64,000 bases of DNA from Serilophus lunatus (lineage: Eukaryota; Chordata; Aves; Passeriformes; Eurylaimidae): contig VXBA01003811.1 of NCBI GenBank assembly GCA_013399895.1, forward strand, positions 113,482 through 177,481, given 5' to 3'. Every line of letters starts with the position of its first letter. The first letter of the stretch is position 1. The position numbers and the translations under genes are program-made. The notes beneath the pieces are model-generated. The model did not search any database, was not told the DNA's origin, and saw only the letters and a program-made list of their open reading frames with translations. Positions 11,020 to 23,114 of this stretch are shown piece by piece.

Positions 11020-11560
11020 CTTTGCAGCGCTGGGGCGACACGACGGTCTCAGAGGGCTTTCCCAAACGAAATGACCCTGCGAGTCACTCCAGCCGGGACA
11101 GCCGAGGACCCCGCGCCCTTCCGTGACACCCACCAGCAGAGCCCGCAGCATCCCCGCTCCCCGCCGCGTCCCCCCGGCCCCGGGGGCGGGCGCACGGCGA
11201 GCGCAGCCCAATGGGCGTGGGGGAACGGCGGAGGAGGAGCCGGGCCGAGCCGAGCCGAGCCGAGCCCCGCCGGAACCCACCCGAGCCGGGCCATGGAGGG
11301 CTCCGAGCCGGGCCGGGGGCTGCGGCGCTTCACCTGGGACGAGATCGGGCAGCGGAACGGGCGGGGGCCGGCGCCGCAGGAGCGCTGGCTGGTGATCGAC
11401 AGGAAGGCGTACGACATCTCCCACTTCTGCCGGAGGCACCCGGGAGGCTCCCGGGTCATCAGCCACTACGCCGGGCAGGACGCCACGGTGAGCGGCGCTG
11501 GGAGAGGGGGATGGGGAGGGGGGGGATCCGTCCCCGGCATCCCGCGGCGGGATGGAGGAG
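11020..11560 (+). promoter_or_regulatory. FADS1 copy A CpG island / promoter
   Basis: A dense CpG segment spans the upstream region, exon 1 and the start of intron 1. A GC box (GGGGGCGGG, around 11182-11190) and a CCAAT box (11208-11212) lie 80-110 bp before the chosen ATG, the usual spacing for a TATA-less housekeeping promoter. A run of GAGCC pentamers (11237-11266) sits in the likely 5' UTR. The transcription start is inferred to lie between the CCAAT box and the ATG. Confidence 0.6.
11237..11266 (+). repeat. GAGCC pentanucleotide repeat in FADS1 A 5' region
   Basis: Six pentamers in a row (GAGCC, GGGCC, then four GAGCC) end 26 bp before the start codon. If transcribed, this repeat would form GC-rich secondary structure in the leader. 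Confidence 0.85.
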
Positions 11561-14500
11561 GGATGCGCAAGGGGGGATCGCTGGGGACAGAAACACGAGC
11601 GGGGAGCTCGTGTTGAACACGTTGAAGGGAGAGGAGGATGCTCCGTTACACACACACACAGGTACGGGGGTAGTGACCTCCGATGTGCGAAGGGATGCAC
11701 AGACCCCGCGCTCCTACGAGATCCTGGGGGGACTGTTTTTACAAAGAAGCGTTTTTTAAAGAATTCCTCAAACGCGCGCAAACAGGGCGTCTGCAGCGGG
11801 CCGTTAATGTGATGGAAAAAACCCTCGATAATTTTTGCGCGCAGAGTCAGTAAGAATCTAAAACGCCGCGGGTTTATGGGTGTTGCACACACTGGTGTCA
11901 CGGTGACACTCCGAGCTGCTGTTTGCAAGCGCGCCAACACACATTCAGCCTCCCTGAACTCCAAAAAACCCAGCAGCGTGTTTCCAAGAGATGGCATCAG
12001 AGCAGAAGATTACTGAAAGGCGTATTGCAGTCATCAAAAGAATCACTCACGTCCGGATGCCAGCGACTGTTGTGGAGTAAATGCTGTTGGTTTGTTGGTG
12101 TGTGAGTTGGGCGTGCGGTGACTTTGCTCAGTGTCGTTTCCTCTCTTTGTCTGCTTGTGTTTTTCACAGAAGAAAATGAATTTCTCCAAATGTACGTATT
12201 TGGACCCAAGGGTGGGTATGGGATGCGAATCCACCTCTGAAGTGGTTTTGATGGACTGTGTTTCAGGTTTGTCCCTGACCAGAAAGGATGGAGCTTGAGG
12301 TGGTTGTGTGAAGACCTCATTGTGTGAATATTCAAAGCCAGAGATAATATGTGAATTAGCACACACTTCATGAGGGCAGGATGCACATGTGCATTTTCAG
12401 AGCTCTGTCACTGGCAACAAGTTGTCCCAAAGAGGTGGTAGGAGCCCTGTCCCTGGAAGTGTCCGAGGCCTAGCTGGATGGGGCTTGGAGCAGCCCGGGC
12501 TACTGCAAGGTGTCCCTGCCCAGGGAATGAGCTTTAAAGGACCCTTCCCACCCAAACGTTCCATGATTCTGTGACCAGAATCGGGTCAGCACGTGGTGTG
12601 AGCATGGATAGACAGTGGGCCTGCAGCCAGCTGCATTCCTTAGGTGATACCATCAGTGTCACTGCTGGGTGCAGTTGAACTGCTGAACGCTCAGGAAACC
12701 CTGCCAAGTTTTATTCTCCAGCAGTTTTGTCCTGCAGTTGAAAAGAACGAGACTCCTGAAAACCAGGGAAAAGTGGGAAGTAAAGAAAGAACACTTTTGG
12801 TTTGCTGGATGCCCCTGGAGTGTTCTGGTTTCTAGAAGCTGCAATCGGCCGTCCCTTAACTTCCAGCTGGGATTGCACTGCCAGGTTTTACAGCCTCCAT
12901 GGAAAGGATTGGTTTAGATGTGTGGTGCCATCCTCCTCTGATCTGCCCACATACTCCTCCCCATTTTTTGTTTCCCCTTTTCCAATGAGAAGATGCCAGT
13001 GTTGGTTCCCCTCTCTCTTTCCCTCTTTTATTCAGTAACCCTGAGCAGAGAGGATGCGACAGCTGACCCAGAGCTGGCAACATCAGCCAGTTTTTTAACC
13101 CCTTTCCTGACTAGAGGTCTTTTCAAAGCACAATTTATTTTAAAAGCAGGCAATGATGACCTAATAATTACAGTGATAGACAACGATCGGTGCAGGAAGG
13201 TTACAAAGTGATGCACAGTGGGCAAATATTGTCTCAGAAAAGAGAAAAAAATAATTTTAGGCTGAAGGAGCTTATAAATATATGCTGGGAGAAAAATACA
13301 GGAAATAAATGGGAGATCTTTAGTAGGAATTAGATGTCAAAGTGCTCTGTGTCCTCAGGGGATTTGTAATTTAAATATGGGGATAGAATCTATAGTGATA
13401 AGTCACTAGTGATTTTTTTCACCTGGTTGCCATGGAGATGGACATTACATTTAAATGATAAAAGTAATTGATTTCCCTAACAGGGATTTTTTGCATTGTA
13501 AGGATGGAAAAAGGCCTTTTCAGAATCATCCAGATTGAAAATGAAACAGAGAACTGAGCTTCAAATCATAGAATCATAGTATGGTTTGGGGTTGGAAGGG
13601 ACCTTAAAGACCAGTTCCAACTCCCTACCATGGGCAGGGACACCTTCCACGAGACCAGATTGATCATTTATGGTGTGAGGAAAGCAGTAAATTTGTGGCA
13701 GTAAAATCTGGTTCAGCCAGTTTCCTTAGCTGGGTTGCTTTCTGCTGAGTCCAGTGTTCCATGAAATGTATTTCTTTTGCTGCCCCCCTGAGTGAGTGTT
13801 TTTTCTTTATCCTGTGCCTTTCTCTGTGTTTCAGGATCCTTTCATCGCTTTTCATCTTGACAAGACACTGGTGAGAAAGTACATGAGCCCACTCCTGATT
13901 GGGGAGCTGGCACCAGATCAGCCCAGCTTTGAGCCCAGCAAGAATGTAAGTGTCTTAAAAACTTGGTATTTGGGTTGAAATCTTGCTATTTAACTTCTTT
14001 TACTGCCAGCCCAGAATTCCCTGTATGTAAAATCATATGGAATGCTGTGTTGGCTGAAGCTTCCCCTTCATTCCATGTCATTATTAGAAGTTATAGTGAA
14101 GATTTGTCTCCAGATGGCCCTCAGCTTTTCATCCCTGAGAGGGGAAACTGAGCTGCTCTTTAAGTTCCTGAGGCATTTTCCAACCAGCAGATAATTCTGG
14201 GTCTCCCCACAGAAAAAGCTGGTGGAAGATTTCCGTGAGCTCCGTGCGGCTGTCGAGAAGATGGGGCTTCTCAACCCCAACCACACCTTTTTCATGCTGT
14301 ATCTCTGCCACATCCTGGTGTTGGATGTGGCAGCTTGGCTCATCATCTGGTATTTTGGAGCATCCACAGTGCCTTTCCTCTTCTCTGCAGTGCTCCTAGG
14401 CACTGTCCAGGTAAGGAACTGCGTCAAACAAGCCCCAAGAGCCAAACTTGGGACTTAGGTGCTCATTGCCACAGGAGAAACCTTATCACGGACTTCCCAA

Positions 14501-17500
14501 AGTCCTGCTACTCAAAGAAGCAAAATTAGAGAGCCATGACATGCTGCTGTGATATAGAGCAGGCTTTGCCTGGCTTTTTCCTTTCCCTGTTCCATCAAAG
14601 CCCTCCTTATTCCAGCCTTCCTCACACTGTGAAAGCCATGCTCCGGTTCTGAGCTCCAAGGCTGTGTGCAGGGGCCAAGCCACGGTGTTCCCATGGGAAC
14701 TTGCAGGGAGTTAGAGGAGAGGGCAGAGCAGCTCTCAAAGCCCCAGCTATTCCTCCTGTGGCCAGCTGATCCCCTTGGAATTACAAGTACTTGGAGGAGG
14801 CAGCAGCAAGCTGCTCCTTAAAGGAGACTTTGTTGCCGATTTTCAGTGCAGTTTTGTGGGGGAATAAATGCTGTTTTTCAGCTCCGTGGCTGGTTTTCTT
14901 CCCAGGATTTCTTTCCTTCCTCGTGAAAACAACTCTCCAGGACTAAAAGTCATTAGGCAAAGTCTGGAGTGCACTGGTTTATAGTAAAAGAGGAGACTTT
15001 GGATTGGGTCCTAGTAGTGGGAGTGCTCTTGCTATCCAGGGATACGTGGGAGTGGGAGAAGAAAGCCCTTTTCAGATGCAGGCCCTCCTGACACTTCTTT
15101 TTTTCCCAGCAGCACTGTTATTTTATTTTCTTGTAATTCCAGGCCCAGGCTGGCTGGCTTCAGCATGATTTTGGACACCTCTCGGTCTTTAGCAAGTCCA
15201 GGTGGAACCACTGGGTGCACAAGTTTGTGATCGGCCATCTGAAGGTGGGCACTGGCTGCTGGGAGGGGCTGCAAGAGCAGGATAAGGATAAAGCAAATCC
15301 AGGGAGCTGCTGGGGAGGGAGGACTAAGGGCAGAAGATAAAACTTCTTCTCATGCCTTCCCACAGGGAGCCCCAGCCAGCTGGTGGAATCACCTCCACTT
15401 CCAACACCACGCTAAACCCAACTGCTTCCGGAAGGACCCCGATGTCAACATGCACCCCTTGTTTTTTGCTCTGGGAAAAACACTCTCTGTAGAGGTGAGG
15501 TCTCATAAAAGATGGGAGGTTGCAGTAGGAGGATTCAACTTTGCAAAGCTGCAGAGAGCCTGGAGATTACAGACCACTTGGTCCAGTCAGCAAGTTTTAT
15601 ATGGTGCTAATTTGCTTTCCACTAGTCCCCAGTATTCCTTAGTGATACTTCAATATCTCAGTGCTTCTGAGGTCTTTATATCCTTAAAATTTCACTAGAA
15701 GTTATTTTTGCTGTGTTTGAAAATAAGAATGAAATATCTGCCACGATGACAGAGACACTTGCAGTGGTATGAAGACAAAATTACAAGTTGTCCTCTCTTT
15801 ACCAAGCTCAGTGTGACTAATGGTAGTGATTTGGGGAATGAAGCAGCAGATGACAAGCCAGGGCTGTCTGGAACTTTTACAGTCGCTGATCAAAGAAACT
15901 ATTTTGGTGGTCTCAGCCCGACAGTGGGTGTAAGAGTGGTTCCCATCTGGAGCCCAGCTCTATTTCTGGTACAGCTCAAAAGATAATTGAATGGCTCTAG
16001 CATTTGCTGCTCCTTTAAAAGAATAAGTTACATAAATCCATAGTGTCACTCTTAATGCTCTGATTTGCATTGAGGTTAAGGGATGGGCTATTGGGAATTA
16101 GTTTGGACATGTACAGGGATATACAATGGCATTCCTGAAGGAAGTCAGAGATGTGATCTGTTATGTTTATGCAGGTAACACTGAAAAATTAGCAGTCTCA
16201 GAGGGAGGATAATTATTCACCTTCATTCCCATGGACACAGTTTAATGTTTAGGTGCTCATTTCTCTGCTTTGAGGATTAATTGCAAGTAGGTGGGAGTTG
16301 TACACACTGTCATCTTTTTATTAATAGTATCATAGGTTGTTTTTGGAGGTGTTTTTTAAATAAAACTCCATTTGGCAGCAAACTGTTCTCAGTGCCTCGT
16401 GTGGATTTTGATTTAAGCATTTTTAAGCAACTTGTGCCCTCTGTAGGGATAGAGCTTCCTGTGCAGGTCACTGTCTGTTTGCAAAGGACTTCCAGCCTCT
16501 TGTGCATCCCAAGCAGGATGAAAACTCATCATGGCAGGCACAGGCTGAGATTCCAGGGGTTGGTGAAGCCAGTGGGTGGCTTGATAGGCCACCTCCTTAA
16601 AGGTTAGGAGGTACCTAAGTCAGTGTGTCTTCAAAAGCACAGGTAGGAGTTTGTGCACAGGTGCCTTTAGATGCCTTCACAACTGGAGTAATTTGCTTAT
16701 TTTAACAGCTTGGTGTGCAAAAGAAGAAATTCATGCCTTACAACCACCAGCACAAGTACTTCTTCATCAGTGAGTACCCTACCCCTCCACAGTCTCATGG
16801 ACAGAAATCACTGAGCCCTTTCCTTTTCCAGCCCTTTTCACTGGGATAATTAATGCCTCTGCAATCTGGTTTTCCATTCTAGTTGGTCCCCCAGCTCTGG
16901 TGCCTCTTTATTTCCAGTGGTACATCTTCTACTTCGCCGTGCAGCGGAAGCAGTGGGTGGTAAGTCAGCTCCAGAATTCCAGGGGTGACTTCTCCTTGGC
17001 TCATGGATAAATTTCAGTGCAGGGCATTACTGGGAGTATGATTTGATAAGTAATGCTTGCAGGGGGAGAGAGGGTACTTTCCACACAGCCTTCCTCTGTA
17101 AAAGATCCATTGGATAACAAAAGATGTTCAGTTTAGGAAGATAGTTTGTTGGGGAAATATCTGGGACTTTGAGGAGCAGCATGGTTTTTAGAGACTTTGG
17201 GGAAAAAATTCTAGGAAGAAAAGAAATTTCTTCTCTGAGATGGGGTTAGAGAAAATGTATCCTGCTGTTTTATCCCTGCCTGGGAATGGGACAGTCAGGA
17301 GAAAATGGACATGAGGGAAAGGAAGAGACTGCAAGAAATGTGAAGTGGAACAAAAAAGGGATGAGATGGAGGTAAACCTGAGCTTGTTATTCTTGTAATT
17401 GGCTGAGGTTTTGCTTTTCTCACTGCTTGGTTTCTCTTTAGATCCAGAGGAAAACGAGATGCTTTAGGGCATGTCCTGTCTGGTGTTTGCCCTGTGCTGG

Positions 17501-19959
17501 GCTCGTAAAAGGAGGCTAATTCCTGAGCACAGGAATGACTGGTGTCAGGTTGCCTTGTGATGGGGCCAGGGAGGAAGATTCAGTTAAAAGGAGGTTTTAA
17601 AGGGAATGATGGTAAATTCAGATGCCAGCAATTCTTCCTTTTAATGAAGGTTTCTCTGTTCCCTGTACTGCAGGACCTGGCCTGGATGTTGTCCTTCTAC
17701 ATCCGATTCTTTCTCACCTACTTGCCCTTCCTGGGGGTGAAGGGGACCCTGGGGCTCCATCTGTTAGTCAGGTATAATTCTAACATTTTCTTTACCCAGT
17801 TTTTGTCAGCTTTTCCTCAGCTTCCTGATTATCTGGCTCCCTGTTCTCTCTCCTGATGCCTTTCAGCAGGGCAAGGGTGGGCTTCTGTCTTTCGTGTCTT
17901 TAGAAGGTGGCAGGTGTGTGTGGGACTGATCTGCTCAGATGTTTGGGGTTCCTGGTGCTCATTTTGTCAATCAAAAACCAGCTTGTGTATGCACAAGTGT
18001 TTTGTACTGGCTTGTCTGGGAGGTGAGGTCTGTAATGGTTTTGTGTGTGTTTGTGTGCACAGGTTTATTGAGAGCAACTGGTTTGTCTGGGTTACACAAA
18101 TGAACCACATCCCGATGCACATCGATTACGATAAGAATGTGGACTGGTTCTCTACCCAGGTAAGATACATTGTTTAGGGAGACCTGTGACTCTGAAGGGA
18201 GAAGTTACAGTTCTGGGTGTGTAAAGTCCAAGAGAGCTGAACACAGAAATAATAGGAAAGGAGAGAGGGAAATACAAGCAACTTGTCCTCACTGTGTGGA
18301 GCGGTTAGTGCCAAGAAAGAGGTGCAGAAACGGGATGGAGGCTTCAGATGCTGAGCACAGAGGCCTCAAGGGAAATAACTAGAGAAGCTACAATGCTCTT
18401 CAGATAGTAGATGAATGATCCAGACCTCTCTTGTGTTTTGTTTTATTTTAGTTCTGAAGCCATTACCTGAGATTTCTTAAGGGAGAGAGGTGAAAGTCAT
18501 GGTTGTCGTGGCTTAATCTCTTAAGTCCCTAACAATCATACACCTCAGCTTGGCCATCTCTTGTGGACTGGGAATAACTCTTGGAGCTGCTGTGTTCAGC
18601 CAGAATTCCCATAATGAGAAACCTGTACCTGCTTGCTGTTGTTTTTGAGAAGGACCATTCCTAAAACAACACCCAAAATGTGGAATTTTTTTTTCTCTCA
18701 GCTCCAGGCAACCTGCAACGTTCATCAGTCCTTTTTCAATGACTGGTTTAGTGGACATCTGAACTTCCAAATCGAGCACCAGTGAGTTGAAGCATGGGTT
18801 GGGAATGCCAGGGAGTTTCAACCAGTGCTAGTTACACTAAGGCTAGAGAGCCCACAAGGTCCCCCTCTGTCTATCAGCTGCTGCAAGAACTAAAGATAAC
18901 CTGGGTAAATTCTGTGCTCTTTGTATGGGAGTGGAATGGGAACATGGAGTGATGGGGCAGAAAATTTTTGGAGCACCAACATCACTTGAGACAAGAGCTG
19001 CAAGCACAGGGGTGGGAATTACCAGCCTCCTGAAGTGACACAAGAGGAACCGTGGCTGTGGCACAAGGGGAGGTTGGGGCACTCCCAGGCTTGGGCAGAT
19101 AAGAGGGGCAGGAATTCTGTGAATCTCCATCTTTTCCCACAGCCTGTTCCCCACGATGCCAAGACACAACTACTGGAAGGTGGCCCCTCTGGTGAAGTCC
19201 CTGTGTGCCAAACACGGCATCGAGTACCAGTGCAAGCCCCTGCTCACGGCCTTTGCAGACATTGTGCAGTAAGTATCCATCCACTGTGTTCTCAAGTTTT
19301 CCAGTATTGTGGAGAGGGAAAATGGGAAGGACAGGGCTGTAGGTTGTATAGGTGAATAGGAAAGGGATTGGAAAACTGTGCAGCCATGCTGCTGGTTTCT
19401 GTCACGGCAGACAGAAGGTGTCAGTGGGAATGACCCAATGGAGGGCTCTCCTTCTGAAGAGGCAGAGGTCAGTAGGATGCCAGGTCTGGCACCTCTGTCT
19501 CCAGGGAAAAGAGGTGTTTTCATAAAGATGAGTTTGACTATCATCCATTCTTTCTTTTGTGTTCCTTTATTCCCTCTTTGCCCCGAGGTATTTGTTATTC
19601 CATCTTCTGCCATGTTTGCTCTTTTTACTTTTATTCTAATTAAGTAATTAGCCTTCCACTCTTTGTCTGATGTAGCCCCAGTGGTTTGCTGCTTCCTCCT
19701 CTTTCCAAGGACCTGTAGCCTACATTTTCTTGCCTCTGAAGGTCTCTGAGCATCCTGATCCACGTGGAAGATGTCCCTGCTCATTGCAGGTCCTTTCCAA
19801 CCAAACCATTCTGTGATCTTTGCTTCATCTGTAGGAGGGAATTCTTTCCCCAAGGACATTGTATTTCATTTTCTTGGCTCTAAGGAAGTGTGGTTCTCTC
19901 TTGGCAGCTCTTTGAAAGATTCAGGAGAGCTCTGGCTCGATGCCTACCTACATAAATAA
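11293..19959 (+). CDS. FADS1: FADS1, acyl-CoA (8-3)/delta-5 desaturase, copy A
   Basis: FADS1 makes arachidonic acid and EPA from 20:3n-6 and 20:4n-3 acyl-CoAs in the ER. Coding exons: 11293-11487, 13835-13945, 14213-14410, 15143-15244, 15366-15494, 16709-16769, 16883-16959, 17674-17771, 18063-18159, 18702-18781, 19143-19268, 19908-19959; all introns are GT-AG and total coding length is 1326 bp (441 aa, close to the usual 444). Domains: cytochrome b5 (HPGG, 49-52), first membrane pair about 128-167, histidine boxes HDFGH (176-180), HFQHH (213-217) and QIEHH (379-383), second membrane pair about 267-326. The exon 7 segment [11 protein letters not shown] and the C-terminus DAYLHK are FADS1-like, so this is the best FADS1 orthologue of the three. 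The ATG at 11293 has a strong context (GGGCCATGG); an in-frame ATG at 11071 would add 74 residues. Downstream copies B and C are tandem paralogues. Confidence 0.95.
12405..12573 (+). mobile_element. CR1 LINE fragment
   Basis: A sense CR1 3' end in copy A intron 1: GATGGGGCTTGGAGC, GAGCTTTAAAGG, CCATGATTCTGTGA. Confidence 0.88.
13565..13662 (-). mobile_element. CR1 LINE fragment
   Basis: A short antisense CR1 end (ATCATAGAATCATAG, GGTTGGAAGGGACCTTAAAG, CACCTTCCACGAGACC) in copy A intron 1. Confidence 0.9.
19740..19818 (+). mobile_element. CR1 LINE 3' end remnant
   Basis: A short sense remnant (AGGTCCTTTCCAACC, AAACCATTCTGTGATC) in copy A intron 11. Confidence 0.7.
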
Positions 19960-20789
19960 GAAGCAGTGGATCCTTGCAGAGGAATTCCCCAGCCTTCTTG
20001 CTTCCTGTGGTGGCCACCAGGAAGATCCTGCATGGAGGAGGCTGAGCTGGCTAAGCCAGAGGTGGGGAGGTGACACCACTTAATTCCATTGATGAATGTA
20101 ATTAATATGACTTCTGTTTTTTTAAAAGATGTGCTCTTAATTTTTCTTGTGCTTCTTTCATTCCTCTTCTTTGGTGCTGAGTTACGGGGAAAAGCTGAAT
20201 GGAGCAGGTTGTGTTCCACCAAGCTGAGGCAGCTTTGGGTCTGGGAACAGATTCCTTTCCATCTGCTGATACTTCATTTGCTGAGTATTTAGGAGGGAAG
20301 TTTCTTATCTAACATAGGCTTTTTGGGGTGGCTCTTGTTGTGAGTGTAGTAAGAAAGTTGAGACTGCATGAAATCAAGGAAGTGGGAGTTAGTGATGTGT
20401 GGAAGCTCTAGGGAAGGGGGTAGATCCAGTACTTTCAAATACCTGTTTGTAATTAGTGAGACCCTAAACTAGTTTGTATATATGTGGGTGAGATGGACAA
20501 GGTGCAGGCAGCAATTCTCTAGGAATAAGGCCTAATTAGAGCCCTAATTGAGGTAAAGAAACACGAAAGAAGAGGTTATTCCACATGCCATATTCTGTGG
20601 GAATACTGCCCTCCACATCTCCTCTGAAAGCCTCTGGGTTATTTGTCCATTGGTAACATCCCACGGGGAATCTGAAGTGGGTTACACTGTGCCAGACTTT
20701 GGAGTGTTATGATCCCATTAGTGGAAGTCAGAAGAGACAGAAATATGTCACATCCATACTCAGGATCCCTACAAGGGTGACTAAGGAAG

Positions 20790-20912
20790 CAAGGCCAGGT
20801 TGGATGGGGCTTGGAGCAACCTGGTCTGGTGTCTCTGCCCATGGCAGGGGGTCGGAACAAGATAATTTTTAAGGTCCCTTCCAACCCAAACCATTCAGTG
20901 ATGATTCTGTGA
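20790..20912 (+). mobile_element. CR1 LINE fragment
   Basis: A sense CR1 end (GGTTGGATGGGGCTTGGAGC, GGTCCCTTCCAACCCAAACC) in the copy A 3' flank. It may be part of the 3' UTR if a distal poly(A) site is used. Confidence 0.9.
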
Positions 20913-21471
20913 AGAGGGTGATCACAGTCTGTGATCACCTGAAGTTTTGGGGTTTTTTTGAACCTCTGAGTGATCTGTTAAGAGGAGACAATTCCTGACT
21001 CCTGGCCCATGGAGCATGAGATGTTCCTGCCCGAGCTGCAGGCAAATCTACCGAAGTTATAAAAGTGTTAAGAGTCAGGCTGCTGTTGAAATGTGTTTAA
21101 CCTTTCAATCAGCTGCATATCCACAGGCTCACATCAGCCAAAACATTGCTGGGCTTCCTCACGTGCCTTCCAAACACACCCCAAGAAGGGGACATGTGCT
21201 GTGGCTTTTCTTGGAATAGCCTTACTGCCTTTCCCAGGGTCTTTTCATTTACCACACCAACGTTACAGATGCCACAGCACTAATGAAGATGCTCCATCAC
21301 CCTGCTACCCCAGGGTGGAATAATATCCAGAAGGGATGTGTTGATTTGAGGAACATGTGGTGCTTTTTCCAATCAACATCCAAAATGAGAATGACTCATG
21401 AAGGAATGGAAGAAATGCATCTTCCCAGGCTAAGAGTGTTGTTAAGCACAGGATAAAATTGTGATGGAAAT

Positions 21472-21477
21472 AATAAA
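21472..21477 (+). other. Candidate polyadenylation signal, copy A
   Basis: An AATAAA hexamer lies about 1.5 kb after the copy A stop codon; others follow at 21602 and 21826. None is closer in a convincing context, so the 3' UTR length is uncertain. Confidence 0.3.
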
Positions 21478-23114
21478 ATAATCATTAAATACCTGTTGAT
21501 AAAGGCCATAAAGAAAGTGGGTCTTAGTTATTGTTTTGCCTTGTTTTTTTCCCTGCTCCATTTCTTTCCCTCTTAGAAATGTTGATGGAGGAAAGTCTAT
21601 TAATAAAATTCATTATCTTACCAATTATTGCTGTCATTAGAGTAAAATATGTCTGTGCAAGAGTCTGCACCCTCCAGAACATGGAAGAACTGCCTGTCCA
21701 CAGCTGCAGAGAGAGACCTGTCCTAAGCCTCTTTCTCCAAAATGAGGAGAAAAGGAAAAACAAACCTACCCCTGATTTCTGCAAGTGTTTTCTCTGCCAC
21801 AACAAAGAGGAAACATCCACAGTACAATAAACCAAATGCCTGAATAACCAGGAAAAATAACACCAAGGAACAGATTCACAGTCCTAAAGGGTGAGACTGA
21901 AAGGGGACCTTAATCAATATAACCAGATCTGAATGTACTGAGTTTGCTGAAAGTCTCCAGGCTAAAGGAGAGTTCAGCTTAAGAGAGAAACACACTATAT
22001 AACAACTTCAGTTTCTGTGATTACTCTGGGTTCCTTACAGTCCACAGGGGCAGATTACCCTAAAACCACTAATATTTAAATTTTACAACAAAATTCAAAC
22101 GCAGGTTCAAAACCTCTTTCAGGTTCTCTGAACCTGCATTGAAATACACACTTTTGGAACAGCGCTGGCTCTGAACTTGACACTTAGTGGAAAACCTTTT
22201 GGCTTTGTAGTTCAGCCTTAAAAGTGGAAGGTGAACATTGTGGAATAGCCACAGGGTGGCAGTCGGGCATCAGAAGGGAAGCAGGATGTCCCAGAGGGAT
22301 CAGAAGAGAAGGCTCAGATCATGGGAGAGTTTTGGCAAGGACGTGGAGTGATAGGACACTACTCACAAATGAGAAATTTTGCTGGAGTACTTCAATCTGT
22401 CTGTGAACTCATAGTAGCTGAAGTGTGAAACAATACCAATACAGAAGGTGTAAATACTTAGTATTAAGGTTAATTATCCCAATGTTCACTATACCAGGAG
22501 CGGTGATAGATTGTCCTCCAAGGAAGTACCAAAATTCAAGAAATAACTCAATTTTATAGATGGTTCCTTGTAAACTGTAGCTGTTGTTTGCTTTGACTCA
22601 GAAAGAGGCAAGGACAGTCCTGTGGGCAGCATTATCCTAATTAAGTCACCTCCTGCCAATTAGGTCATCCTCCTTTTGGGATGAACAGGAGTGCCTCTAA
22701 AACAACCATTTAGCTGCAGACTCAGATAAAATGATAACTTCTTCTGGCAAGAAGATGTGCCAATGTCCCAACAAGTGAGTCTGAATTCCTTTCCAGGATC
22801 ATCTCACTACCAGTTGTGAAAAAGAAACAAGATGAAGTAAGAAATGCTCAATGTTGCCCAAGTCAAATAAAAGGTGAATAAGGATGCTGCCAGTGAGCTC
22901 TTGTTAGGTCTTAGTAATTTTGATATTTATTTTATTTCCCTCTTCTCCCCTCATCCAAGAGGAAGATCAGGAACATGTGACTTCATTGGAAACTAGAAAG
23001 GTGCAAATATCTCTGTCTTTAGCAAATATTCCAAATCACCAAAGCAAAGAGGCAAATAAAACATGAAGGTCTGGGTAATGGTCACTAGGTTGCCTAGACA
23101 ATGACTGCCTAATA

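Larger units (their letters stand above)
3342..11292. other. FADS2-FADS1 divergent intergenic region
   Basis: This is 7.95 kb between the divergent start codons of FADS2 (minus) and FADS1 copy A (plus). It holds the FADS2 GC-rich promoter at the left, the pyrimidine tract, CR1 fragments (4650-4935, 5605-5920, 10560-10999), a three-copy 28-bp tandem repeat (6827-6905) and the FADS1 CpG island at the right. No protein-coding gene is supported inside it. In mammals the equivalent interval carries shared regulatory elements for both genes. Confidence 0.75.
11488..13834 (+). other. FADS1 copy A intron 1
   Basis: This is the largest intron of copy A (2.35 kb). It begins in the CpG island, carries a CA run at 11647-11660 and two CR1 pieces (12405-12573 on plus, 13565-13662 on minus). 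No additional exon is needed because exon 1 (phase 0) joins exon 2 (GAT CCT) directly. Confidence 0.85.

Noticed and set aside
10978..11997. 339-codon minus-strand open frame
   Set aside because: It runs antisense through the CpG island and exon 1 of FADS1 copy A; GC-rich DNA lacks stop codons and the product has no family resemblance.
19170..19859. 229-codon minus-strand open frame
   Set aside because: It is antisense to copy A exon 11 and intron 11, with no family resemblance; part recurs antisense to copy C exon 11 only because those exons are identical.
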